Assembly (NCBI RefSeq): GCF_002414005.1
Contig: NZ_DHYG01000032.1
Location: forward strand, 24,379 to 88,378
From: Psychrobacter sp. UBA5136
Lineage (GTDB): Bacteria; Pseudomonadota; Gammaproteobacteria; Pseudomonadales; Moraxellaceae
Length of the DNA stretch: 64,000 nt
Direction: 5' to 3'
Part shown: in pieces, positions 56,242 through 64,000 of the stretch
Layout: each line of letters opens with the position of its first letter
How positions within the stretch are numbered: the stretch's first letter is position 1
Program-made: the position numbers and the translations under genes
Notes under the pieces: model-generated
Database searches by the model: none
Seen by the model: only the letters and a program-made list of their open reading frames with translations
What the model was told of the DNA's origin: nothing

Positions 56242-56789
56242 AAGTTTTCCATTGCCCGGGTTATTGTGAAACAGACGGCTTATTTTTGATTATAAACACC
56301 ATTCATTCGCGTTATCATAGCATGGCAACTTATTCCAAACAGCTGGTTTCAAAGGCATGCTAAATATTATTTTTGCATAGTGTTTGGCCCTTATTTATCA
56401 TTAAGCGTTTGTTATTAAGCGTTCGTTATTAAACTTCTGTTATTGGGCAATCGTTATTAAGCAGTTATTATTAAATAATTTTGCCAAAACGGGCTCATAT
56501 ATTTCTAACGACTCAATGCAAAAAAATGCAAGAAAATGCAAGAAAAAACGATGACTGTACGATTTCTAAATCATAGCCAGATAAGCTGCTGTAAGCCAAA
56601 AAAATAACGTATTTACAATAGGCACAGGTGATGACAGCTGCTAAGCTTAGCGGCGCTTTGAATTTTGCCTTGAGCGAGACTGTCACGCGCTCCATAATCA
56701 GTGCTATCATCGGTAAAAACAGCAAACACACTCAAGCCCATCTTTAACAAGCGCTTCATTGTATCTAGGTCCACTAAGGTCACTCATTT
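56242..56789. other. Gene-free gap before the PLD-family gene
   Basis: Contains the 14-bp tandem repeat array described separately and a ten-base AAAATGCAAG duplication at 56523-56542. A minus-strand 72-codon frame (56513-56731, GTG start, hydrophobic) has no clear ribosome binding site and is not called. Nothing else is supported. Confidence 0.5.
56392..56475. repeat. 14-bp tandem repeat array, six units
   Basis: Six consecutive units of exactly 14 bases start at 56392, 56406, 56420, 56434, 56448 and 56462. The consensus contains C-x-x-T-x-GTTATTAAG; the best units differ at one to three positions. Confidence 0.75.
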
Positions 56790-58463
56790 ATGTCGATGTT
56801 CAGTATAGAACCCGTTAACTTATCATTGAGCTTAACACTCGGACTCACCTTAGGTCTTAGTGGCTGCCAAAGTTTACCAAAACAGCCTCATTTACCTGAA
56901 AGCCAAGCATTATCAGCGCGTATTGATGCCTTATACCAACAAGATAGCGGCCAAAAAAACAGCCATCGAAAAGGCAGCAGCCAAGAAGATAGCACCCATT
57001 CCAATGCAAACACTGAGCGCACGGATTTGGTAGCGGCCATCAGTGAACAAAACGAGATTCACCCTGATTTATCTGGCTATCATCCGATTGTGACGGGCGC
57101 CAACGCTTTTGCTTCGCGCAGTATTTTGACCAGCATGGCCACGCGTAATATCGACGCGCAATATTATATCTGGCACGACGACCAAGCCGGACAGCTGATG
57201 CTAAAAGACTTGTGGGATGCGGCCGAGCGCGGTGTTATCGTTCGTTTGTTATTGGATGATTTTAATAATAGCGGCAAATTTGATCAGCATTTATTGCGTT
57301 TTGCCAGTCACCCAAATATCGCGGTACGCATTATCAATCCTTTGATGTATCGCAAATTTCAAACCTTAAATTACGTCACCGGTCTACCGCGTATCAATCG
57401 GCGCATGCACAATAAAAGCATGACCTTTGATAAGCAAATCACCATTATTGGCGGGCGTAATATTGGCGATGAATATCTAAGCAATGATACAAACAGCCAA
57501 TTTGCGGATTTAGACGTTTTACTTATCGGTAAAGTCGTCGCCGACATCGATAATAGCTTTGCAAGTTACTGGTCGGCGCCCATCTCCTTTGATATCGAAA
57601 CCCTAGCGACCCTTGATAAGGGCGAAACCACTGACTTCTTAGAGGGTTTAGACAAACTAAGAGATGATGAGAAAAACAACAGTAAAAGCAGCTTGGACGT
57701 CTATAAAACCGCCATCGAAGACTCTTCTATTGATAGCGATTTAATCAATAAACGCGTGCCTTTTCGCTGGACGGACATGCAGTTTTTAAGTGATGACGTG
57801 GGCAAATTGACCAAAACTGTCCCAGCGGATACCAATTTGGTGCATCAGCTGCGCACCTTGTTAGGTAGCCCGACCAAGCGTTTGACCATCATCTCATCTT
57901 ATTTTGTCCCGACCAAAGACGGGGTTAATACGTTGGTCGAGTTGGCTAAAGCGGGGATTGATATCAAAATTTTGACCAATTCATTCGATGCTACCGATGT
58001 GACCGCCGTACATTCTGGCTACAGTCAGTGGCGCCCTAGTTTATTGCGTGCTGGGGTAAAAATCTATGAGCTAAAATCGACCGCTTCTGAAGAAAAACGC
58101 GAAAATAAGCTTTGGAAAGCGCGCAGTCAATCGTCCACCAGCTTGCATGCTAAAACCTTTGCTGTTGATGACTACCAAGTATTTATTGGCTCATACAATG
58201 TTGATCCGCGCTCTGCAAACATCAATACAGAGATGGGTGTAATTATCAATGATGAAGAGTTGGCAAAACAATTGCATAGTGCGCTTAGCGATGACTTATT
58301 AAGCCAAGCTTACGAAGTTCAGCTGTTAGAAAACGGCAATTTGCAGTGGCTGACCGAAGAAGATGGTAAAAAAGTCATTTACGATTCAGAGCCGCGCGTC
58401 GATATCAGTGATCACGTTTGGCTAGCTATTATGTCATGGCTACCTATTGATTGGTTACTGTAA
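56790..58463 (+). CDS. Phospholipase D-family lipoprotein (cardiolipin-synthase-like)
   Basis: A 557-residue PLD-superfamily protein. Two HKD motifs are intact: HNKSMTFD with IIGGRN after it, and HAKTFAVD followed by GSYNVDPRSANINTE. Two such motifs form the bilobed active site that makes or cleaves phosphodiesters, for example cardiolipin synthesis or phospholipid hydrolysis. The N-terminus is a hydrophobic segment ending in LGLSGC, a lipobox, so it is probably a lipoprotein at the periplasmic face. About 60 charged residues follow before the first domain. Confidence 0.85.
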   Translation: MSMFSIEPVNLSLSLTLGLTLGLSGCQSLPKQPHLPESQALSARIDALYQQDSGQKNSHRKGSSQEDSTHSNANTERTDLVAAISEQNEIHPDLSGYHPIVTGANAFASRSILTSMATRNIDAQYYIWHDDQAGQLMLKDLWDAAERGVIVRLLLDDFNNSGKFDQHLLRFASHPNIAVRIINPLMYRKFQTLNYVTGLPRINRRMHNKSMTFDKQITIIGGRNIGDEYLSNDTNSQFADLDVLLIGKVVADIDNSFASYWSAPISFDIETLATLDKGETTDFLEGLDKLRDDEKNNSKSSLDVYKTAIEDSSIDSDLINKRVPFRWTDMQFLSDDVGKLTKTVPADTNLVHQLRTLLGSPTKRLTIISSYFVPTKDGVNTLVELAKAGIDIKILTNSFDATDVTAVHSGYSQWRPSLLRAGVKIYELKSTASEEKRENKLWKARSQSSTSLHAKTFAVDDYQVFIGSYNVDPRSANINTEMGVIINDEELAKQLHSALSDDLLSQAYEVQLLENGNLQWLTEEDGKKVIYDSEPRVDISDHVWLAIMSWLPIDWLL

Positions 58464-58569
58464 GTAGTCAATACTTTTATCTGACCATTTTTACACGACA
58501 AGTTTTATGCAATAAGCTTTATTTAGCCATTTTAATAAACCCTCCTTTTATGTGGATGCGTGATCTATT

Positions 58570-59871
58570 ATGCCTTCTCGTTCTCGATATGCCTTGATGT
58601 CTTCTAAAGATAGAAATGCCGTACTGTTTATCTGCTTTAGCAGCGCAGTCGCGTTTTTTGATTTTTTGATTTATTTATATCTTGCTGATATCATCGCCGC
58701 CACCTTTTTTCCTGCCGATAGCAGCGCAGCGATGGCAAAAATACAAGGGCTTGGGCTTTTTGCGATTGGGTATTTAGCACGTCCTATTGGCGGTGTGATC
58801 TTTGGCCGCTTTGGTGATATCAAAGGGCGAAGACCCATCCTATTGATCAGTATTTTGGTGACCGCTGCAAGCTTATTGGCGATGGCATGCTTGCCGACCT
58901 ATGCGCAGTGGGGCATGGTCGCGCCCGCCTTATTTATTACCTTACGCCTCATACAAGGGATGGCATTTGGGCTGTTTGCGCCACTGGCTTGGGTTTTTGT
59001 ATCAGAGCACGTGCCGCGCCAATATTTGTCAGTTGCCTGTAGTTATGTGACCGCAAGCTTTTTTGTCGGCGTGTTATTTTCCAATGCCTTTTTTCTGTGG
59101 CTAACCAATACCTTGACCACCGAACAGCTGGCCGGCTATGGTTGGCGGCTACCATTTTTCGTCGCGGCAATCCTAAGCGTGCTTCCTCTATTGGCATGGC
59201 GCTGGATAGATGAATCGCCATTTTTTATTGCGATGAAAAAAGCAAAGCCGCGTGATTATATTGCCAAGCCCTTCACCTTGCTCTTTAAACACTGTAAACA
59301 CTCTATTTTTATTGGCTTGGTTCTCACCTTTATCATAGCCAGTATTACAACCGTTATCATCCTATTACTACCCGATTTAATTGAGCTGCGCTTTACCTTA
59401 GATAATGATTTATTTGGCTTTTCGCACAGCTTAGGCATTGTATTTATGATTCTTGGCTGTGTGTTTTATGGCCTCATATCTAACCATCAAAACTTTGGTA
59501 AAGTGCTGGCCATCGGTTCTATTTTACTGATTGCGCAGATGTTTGCGTTCTTTTACCATCTGCAAGCAAGTGGCGATTACATCCTTATTATGTATGCGCT
59601 TTTGGGCTTTTGTGCTGGCATTGTGGGCATGGTACCTGCCATCTTGGTGCAACTATTTCCAACCAATGTACGGCTGACGGGCATGGCTTTTTGTTATAAT
59701 GTCGCCTACGGTATTGTTGGGGTGCTGGTGCCTTTTGGGCTCGGTTACGCCACTTTATATATCAGTTTTTCGCCTGCGCTGTACATTGCCTTTATCGGTT
59801 TTATCGGCATTATCATGGGGCTTTATTTTTATAATTTGCCTGAATTCAAAAAAATTAATGAGATCATTTAG
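58570..59871 (+). CDS. MFS transporter of the metabolite:H+ symporter type
   Basis: A 433-residue inner-membrane protein with 12 hydrophobic segments. The loop 2-3 motif GRFGDIKGRRPILL is the MFS signature. FLIYLYLADIIAATFFP near the N-terminus and RLIQGMAFG resemble the ProP/shikimate-like (MHS) subfamily, which takes up organic acids, betaines or proline. The substrate is unknown. It is transcribed in the same direction as the PLD-family gene, 106 bases downstream. Confidence 0.85.
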   Translation: MPSRSRYALMSSKDRNAVLFICFSSAVAFFDFLIYLYLADIIAATFFPADSSAAMAKIQGLGLFAIGYLARPIGGVIFGRFGDIKGRRPILLISILVTAASLLAMACLPTYAQWGMVAPALFITLRLIQGMAFGLFAPLAWVFVSEHVPRQYLSVACSYVTASFFVGVLFSNAFFLWLTNTLTTEQLAGYGWRLPFFVAAILSVLPLLAWRWIDESPFFIAMKKAKPRDYIAKPFTLLFKHCKHSIFIGLVLTFIIASITTVIILLLPDLIELRFTLDNDLFGFSHSLGIVFMILGCVFYGLISNHQNFGKVLAIGSILLIAQMFAFFYHLQASGDYILIMYALLGFCAGIVGMVPAILVQLFPTNVRLTGMAFCYNVAYGIVGVLVPFGLGYATLYISFSPALYIAFIGFIGIIMGLYFYNLPEFKKINEII

Positions 59872-59880
59872 GAAACGGCT

Positions 59881-59955
59881 GTTTAGCGTATTATCGTTTG
59901 ATAAATTACTGTTTAACAAATTATCGTTTAGCAAATTACGGTTTAATTTGACAAC
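59881..59955. repeat. 15-bp tandem repeat array after the MFS gene
   Basis: Units start at 59881, 59896, 59911, 59926 and 59941, each beginning GTTTA/GTTTG and continuing toward AAATTA. The array starts ten bases after the stop codon of the transporter gene. Confidence 0.75.
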
Positions 59956-60128
59956 TATTTAATTTGCCCCTATCCTGCTTTCCCATTGATTTTCCTATCA
60001 TTTAGCCTATATAAACTTATTAATAAAAAGGCGTCATGCATTTATAGCGTGGCGCTGATCTATTGTCACTTAAAACACTTTTAAAAATGCACTTAAAAGT
60101 TTATGCATAATAAAGAGGCTTAACCCTA

Positions 60129-61100
60129 ATGGTTGATATGACCGATAAACGACTTTCTGTTGCGCCCATGATAGATTGGACGACGACCGACTACCGTTAC
60201 TTTGCGCGGCTGTTTAATCCGCACGTTTATCTTTATACCGAGATGATTAGCACCGGTGCGCTGATACATGGCAATCGCGTGCGGCATCTGCGCTTTGATA
60301 AGCTTGAGCATCCGCTGGTGCTACAACTGGGCGGCGCAGATATCGCCGAGATGTCCCAATGTGCCAAGTTTGCGCAGCAGCACGGCTATGATGAAGTCAA
60401 TATTAATGTGGGGTGTCCATCCGATCGCGTCCAGCACAATAAAATTGGCGCGTGCCTCATGGCAGAGCCGCATACGGTTGCAGCGCTGGTTAAGCACATG
60501 CAGGCGGCGGTCGATATTCCGGTGACGGTGAAGCACCGCATTGGGATTGATGATTTTGACAGTTACGAGTTTATGGCAGATTTTGTGCAGACGGTGGCGG
60601 CAGCAGGTTGCACACGCTTTATTGTGCATGCTCGTACCGCGTGGCTACAGGGTTTAAGCCCCAAGCAAAATCGTGAAATACCGCCACTGCGTTATGATGA
60701 TGTTTACCGTCTCAAACAAGACTTTCCAACGCTTGATATCGAAATTAATGGCGGTATCGAGACGGTTGCTGATATTAAAGCGCATTTGCAGCATCTCGAT
60801 GGCGTGATGATTGGGCGGGCGTTTTATCATAATCCGTACTTATTAGCAGAAGCCAACAGCTTGTGGGGTGAACCCATTCCTAAGCGCTCAGATATTTTAG
60901 CAAAACTATATCCTTATTTAGAGGAACAAGTTGCTAAAGGCGAAGCACTACCAACGATGACGCGGCATTATTTAGGATTATTTCAAGGTTTGATGGGCGC
61001 TCGCAGGTGGCGACAGGCATTAAGCGGTAAGCCGCAATTAACGATTGACGATGTTAAACGCGCTGCCGAAGAAGTCTTAGCCTTAAATCTAGATGCCTAA
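60129..61100 (+). CDS. dusA: tRNA-dihydrouridine synthase A
   Basis: An FMN/NADPH enzyme reducing uridines 20 and 20a in tRNA. It is 323 residues (E. coli 330). The catalytic Cys96 sits in INVGCPSDRVQ; APMIDWTT at the start, KHRIGIDD and NGGIETVADIKAHL mark the TIM barrel, and the C-terminal helical domain binds tRNA. The dusA 5' region is a known attachment site for a family of integrative elements; it is intact here. GTT/ATG context: ATG 60129, with an alternative at 60138. Confidence 0.95.
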   Translation: MVDMTDKRLSVAPMIDWTTTDYRYFARLFNPHVYLYTEMISTGALIHGNRVRHLRFDKLEHPLVLQLGGADIAEMSQCAKFAQQHGYDEVNINVGCPSDRVQHNKIGACLMAEPHTVAALVKHMQAAVDIPVTVKHRIGIDDFDSYEFMADFVQTVAAAGCTRFIVHARTAWLQGLSPKQNREIPPLRYDDVYRLKQDFPTLDIEINGGIETVADIKAHLQHLDGVMIGRAFYHNPYLLAEANSLWGEPIPKRSDILAKLYPYLEEQVAKGEALPTMTRHYLGLFQGLMGARRWRQALSGKPQLTIDDVKRAAEEVLALNLDA

Positions 61101-61129
61101 ACCTTAAACAATATAAGTAATGAGTAAGA

Positions 61130-61188
61130 AATAACGGTTAATTGCTGCATGGCTAACTGATAAAAGCATTTACCAATTAGCCGTTATT
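61130..61188. terminator. Hairpin between dusA and the convergent protease gene
   Basis: AATAACGGTTAATTG (61130-61144) pairs with CAATTAGCCGTTATT (61174-61188) over 15 bases with one G-T pair. It is probably a shared terminator, though the flanking T-runs are weak. Confidence 0.6.
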
Positions 61189-61202
61189 CTATATATAAGC
61201 AT

Positions 61203-62006
61203 TTAAGCCACTTGCGCTAAATACTGTGCCATCGCCGCCCCGTTATTAATGACATGTAGTAGCATCGGTAATAATAGCGAGCCTGATTTAATGCGCGCGT
61301 AGCAAAATATCAAAGCCAGTACCACAATAGTGCTGATTTCATAAAGGCCGTACTGCAAGTGAATTGCTGCAAATATCACGCTGGTCACCAGACTGGCTAC
61401 TATCGCCCCACCATGCCCTGCATGGGCTGCGTCTGAAAACTGTTCTGCAATAGCCGACCACAACAGTCCGCGAAAGATAAGCTCTTCATAAATTGGCGCG
61501 ACAATAACCATTGCAAATATCAACAGCCATATTGAGCTAACAGACTGATATAAGGGATCGACAAAGACCAACGGTGATTTATGAAGCAAATAAGTCAATG
61601 CCTGACTGCCAATCATAAATATCAGCAATAACCCTAGCATACCAATGCCTAGCGCCCATGAAAACGGCTTGAGCGCCAAATACTGCCGTATATCCCCGCC
61701 CCTGACACGTATCAATAAAACGCTGATTGCTACTAACAACAGGCAGCCTATCATGATGGAAATACTGACTACGGTGCCGTTGTTACTGCCAAAAAAGAAA
61801 ATATCGCCCATGGTTGCGTTTTTAGCCGCAGGCAATACCAATTTGCCCGCGATATAGACACCGATCAATTGACTGATAAAAAACGCCACCACCATTGCTA
61901 TGAGCAAAAGCAGCGTACCCAAGCGCGAAAATAATGGCGTAGACTTAGGCGGTTTTGCCCGATGAGGCAAAGTCGTGGCATTTTTTAGCATAAAGACGTC
62001 ACTCAA
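61203..62006 (-). CDS. CPBP-family intramembrane metalloprotease
   Basis: A 267-residue protein with about seven hydrophobic segments. The CPBP (Abi/CaaX protease-like) motifs are present: EELIFRG with the paired Glu and Arg, FAAIH with a conserved His, and HVINNG with a second His. Family members cleave within the membrane or process prenylated proteins or bacteriocin precursors; the substrate here is unknown. It is convergent with dusA and 74 bases downstream of the alpha/beta hydrolase gene on the same strand. Confidence 0.85.
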   Translation of the reverse strand: MSDVFMLKNATTLPHRAKPPKSTPLFSRLGTLLLLIAMVVAFFISQLIGVYIAGKLVLPAAKNATMGDIFFFGSNNGTVVSISIMIGCLLLVAISVLLIRVRGGDIRQYLALKPFSWALGIGMLGLLLIFMIGSQALTYLLHKSPLVFVDPLYQSVSSIWLLIFAMVIVAPIYEELIFRGLLWSAIAEQFSDAAHAGHGGAIVASLVTSVIFAAIHLQYGLYEISTIVVLALIFCYARIKSGSLLLPMLLHVINNGAAMAQYLAQVA

Positions 62007-62079
62007 AAGGTGGAGCTACTGCCCACAATTGCTCTAAAAGGTGCGCCAAAATCAACCGTAAGCATTAGCAAAAATCTGC

Positions 62080-62967
62080 TTATTTTGGTAACTGCTGCTT
62101 AATAAGCTCAAGCACTTGACGCGCTACCGATTCTGGGTGCTCAAGCGGGAACATATGGCCGCCGGCGTGGGTTTCGTAATTGATATTAAGGCGCGATTTG
62201 ATTTGCTGCGGGAAGCGGCGCTTAAGAAAGATGCTGTCTTTACCGATGATAAGGGTAACGGGCGGCTTTGGTCCACGATTTGGGGTCAGCCAATACCATG
62301 ATGGGTTGGTGCGAAAAACCTCAACTTCGCTGGCTTTAGGAATGGCCAATGTTACCTTGCCATCCGCGCGCTCGTGCAGTCCATGCTCGATATAACCCTG
62401 AAAGCTACGCTCATCAAAATCCTTAAAAAAACCTTTATGGCGCAGCTTATCATAGGCATCTTCGCGGCTATCCCAAACATCACGGCGATGCTTGGACACG
62501 CCCGCTGGCGAGAGCTTATCCATCAAGCGATTATTCATAAGTGGTAATCTATCGGCCGTTTTCGCCAAATGCCACAGCAGGCTAACTTTGCCATAAATCC
62601 AAGGCGGATCCATCAGCACCGCTTGCGCAAAGATTTCTGGCGTACGGTATAACGCTTGCAACGTACACATGGCGCCAAGCGAATGACCGACGCCCACCAC
62701 TTGACTCACCCCATGCTCCTCGCAAGTATGTTTAACACTATCGATAACCTGCTGCGTCAGACTCTGCCAGTGGTCGTCTACTGGATAATCAGGCGTATTA
62801 CCCAGCATCGGAATATATTCAATGGTAAAAAACTCGGCAAGCGGTGCAAAGAACGGCGCATACACGGCACTTGGCATACCATTGGCGTGAGCAAAATGTA
62901 TGACAGGTTTTTGGGTTATTTTAGATTTGGGCAATGCTGCAAAGGTCTGCAAGTTAATGGCACTCAT
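62080..62967 (-). CDS. Alpha/beta hydrolase
   Basis: A 295-residue cytosolic hydrolase. The oxyanion-region HANG lies at 27-30, the nucleophile is Ser96 in GVGHSLGAM, and the catalytic His is probably in GGHMFPLEHPE near the C-terminus. VTLIIGKDSIFLKRRF near 235-250 supplies the acid region. The closest class I can name is a generic serine hydrolase/esterase; the substrate is unknown. Confidence 0.84.
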   Translation of the reverse strand: MSAINLQTFAALPKSKITQKPVIHFAHANGMPSAVYAPFFAPLAEFFTIEYIPMLGNTPDYPVDDHWQSLTQQVIDSVKHTCEEHGVSQVVGVGHSLGAMCTLQALYRTPEIFAQAVLMDPPWIYGKVSLLWHLAKTADRLPLMNNRLMDKLSPAGVSKHRRDVWDSREDAYDKLRHKGFFKDFDERSFQGYIEHGLHERADGKVTLAIPKASEVEVFRTNPSWYWLTPNRGPKPPVTLIIGKDSIFLKRRFPQQIKSRLNINYETHAGGHMFPLEHPESVARQVLELIKQQLPK

Positions 62968-63058
62968 GACAGGCTCTCAGTGATTTAAGCAGTAATTTAA
63001 ATAATAATTTAAGGGGCTATTTGAAATAGTGATTATAGTAATCGAAATCTTTATACAA

Positions 63059-63092
63059 TTAAGGCTGAGCATAATCATACGCTCAGCCTTAA
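63059..63092 (-). terminator. Perfect 12-bp hairpin after sppA
   Basis: TTAAGGCTGAGC (63059-63070) and GCTCAGCCTTAA (63081-63092) surround a ten-base loop. It lies 35 bases beyond the sppA stop; the following T-run is weak. Confidence 0.65.
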
Positions 63093-63126
63093 CAATCATA
63101 CACATTAAATCTAAAATATAAAGCGC

Positions 63127-64000
63127 TTAGCGCATCTGCGCACTGCCCTCTTCTTGCGGCAACACATCAAGCTTGATGCTTGAACCAAGTCCCGCGCCTA
63201 GCTTCACCGCGAAGCGATCCATAAATAAGCTAAACGGGTCAGTTGGGGTATAATTGACCACGTTATCAAGCTTCAGCTTTTTCTCTAAAGTTGAGATACT
63301 GCCCTTTTTGTCTGCCAAGCCTAGCTCAATAGACTGCTCGCCGGTCCAAAACAGGCCTGAAAACAGTTTGTTTTGCTCAGGATTTTTTAGACGATCGCCG
63401 CGGCCTTGTTTTACCGCATTGATAAAGTGCTTATGGGTATTATCCAATACTTTTTCGACGTGCTGCTCTTCATAAGCGGTAAGCGGACGTGACAGGCTTA
63501 AGATATCTTTATATTCGCCCGCCGTTATGGTGCGGTCTTTGACGCCAAATTTATCCATTAAGCCTTCGATATTATAGCTTGGCATAATCACGCCAATCGA
63601 ACCGACCAAGCTTGATGGATTGACATAAATCTCATCCGCCGCCGACGCAATATAGTAAGCACCAGAAGCGCCCATATCACCAATCACCGCGTAGAGCTTT
63701 TTATCAGGATACTCTTGACGCAAATCCATCATCGTCTGCCAGATTTCATCAGACTGGACAGGCGAGCCGCCGGGCGAATTAATATCGAGCGCCACAGCTT
63801 TGGCATTGCTGTTTTCAAAAGCGCGCGTCAAGGCTTCATTGACATCATAAGCATTGGCAACATCGCCGCTACTAATCGTCCCTTGGATTTCAACCACCGC
63901 CAGATGCGGCTTACTGGTATCAACGCCTTCAAGTCCAGATGGTGTTTTGGTACTACAACCGCGGCCGAGGGTCAAAAATATCAATAATATATAACCAAAG
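63127..64000 (-). CDS. sppA: Signal peptide peptidase SppA, 36K type (cut by window edge)
   Basis: A membrane-anchored serine protease of family S49 that degrades cleaved signal peptides. Only the C-terminal 291 residues are in the window. The frame continues past the right edge with no stop and a hydrophobic stretch (FGYILLIFLTLGRG), probably the membrane anchor, so the start codon is outside. The Ser nucleophile is in GDMGASGAYYIASAADEI and the Lys in GEYKDILS. It is not truncated biologically as far as can be seen. The hairpin at 63059 follows it. Confidence 0.88.
   Translation of the reverse strand, partial: FGYILLIFLTLGRGCSTKTPSGLEGVDTSKPHLAVVEIQGTISSGDVANAYDVNEALTRAFENSNAKAVALDINSPGGSPVQSDEIWQTMMDLRQEYPDKKLYAVIGDMGASGAYYIASAADEIYVNPSSLVGSIGVIMPSYNIEGLMDKFGVKDRTITAGEYKDILSLSRPLTAYEEQHVEKVLDNTHKHFINAVKQGRGDRLKNPEQNKLFSGLFWTGEQSIELGLADKKGSISTLEKKLKLDNVVNYTPTDPFSLFMDRFAVKLGAGLGSSIKLDVLPQEEGSAQMR

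Noticed and set aside
56392..56475. Repeat array considered as a CRISPR
   Set aside because: Units are 14 bases, degenerate and directly adjacent with no spacers, and no cas gene is in the window.
56513..56731. 72-codon hydrophobic minus-strand frame
   Set aside because: GTG start without a good ribosome binding site, beside simple repeats; could be a small membrane protein but the evidence is too thin.
59872..60128. Integrative element at the dusA 5' end
   Set aside because: dusA is a known insertion target, but no integrase, direct repeat or foreign cargo is present; only the 15-bp repeats are found.

Overview
This 64 kb window looks like an ordinary chromosomal segment from a gammaproteobacterium. 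Gene content and protein character (tandem glycine riboswitch before gcvTHP, poxvirus-type topoisomerase IB, metZ, YcgL, PpnP, moderate GC with AT-rich intergenic DNA) suggest Moraxellaceae, most likely Psychrobacter. That genus call is recognition from memory, not a database comparison. I saw no tRNA, rRNA, insertion sequence, prophage, integrase or CRISPR array.

Layout. 1-8.2 kb holds housekeeping and small-metabolism genes: an acyl-CoA synthetase, topoisomerase IB, a GNAT acetyltransferase, ppnP, prfB with its programmed +1 frameshift, a HAD phosphatase, a small membrane protein, a gamma-carbonic anhydrase and a PAP2 phosphatase. 8.3-14.0 kb is carA-carB-greA, with long structured leaders before carA and greA. 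14.4-17.1 kb has a secreted Thr/Val-rich protein and a GT4 glycosyltransferase.

17.1-36.7 kb is the most coherent part, a catabolic island for agmatine, putrescine and GABA, with a probable C5 (cadaverine/5-aminovalerate/glutarate) arm. puuR-puuD diverge from puuA-puuB-NhaC-like transporter-aguB-aguA-aldehyde dehydrogenase. Then, on the minus strand, come gabD-gabT-APC permease, a IclR regulator, a class III CoA-transferase, glutaryl-CoA dehydrogenase and a second IclR regulator. Read as a pathway: agmatine (AguA, AguB) to putrescine (PuuA, PuuB, aldehyde dehydrogenase, PuuD) to GABA (GabT, GabD) to succinate. The CoA-transferase and GcdH would take glutarate to crotonyl-CoA.

36.8-45 kb has rtcB, an FMN glutamate-synthase-like protein, a phosphodiester glycosidase lipoprotein, a MoxR/VWA pair, a membrane protein and ycgL. 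45.2-51.4 kb is the glycine cleavage operon behind a tandem glycine riboswitch, with a nitroreductase gene between gcvH and gcvP. 51.5-64 kb has a lipase-like hydrolase, rnd, recR, ybaB, metZ, a PLD-family lipoprotein, an MFS transporter, dusA, a CPBP protease, an alpha/beta hydrolase and a sppA gene cut by the right edge.

Several intergenic regions carry short degenerate tandem repeats (14-20 bp units), often right after stop codons. The least described items are the composite polyamine/glutarate island with its NhaC-like transporter, the long-linker tandem glycine riboswitch, the structured carA and greA leaders, and the acidic extension on the PuuR-like regulator. All functions are inferred from sequence reading alone.
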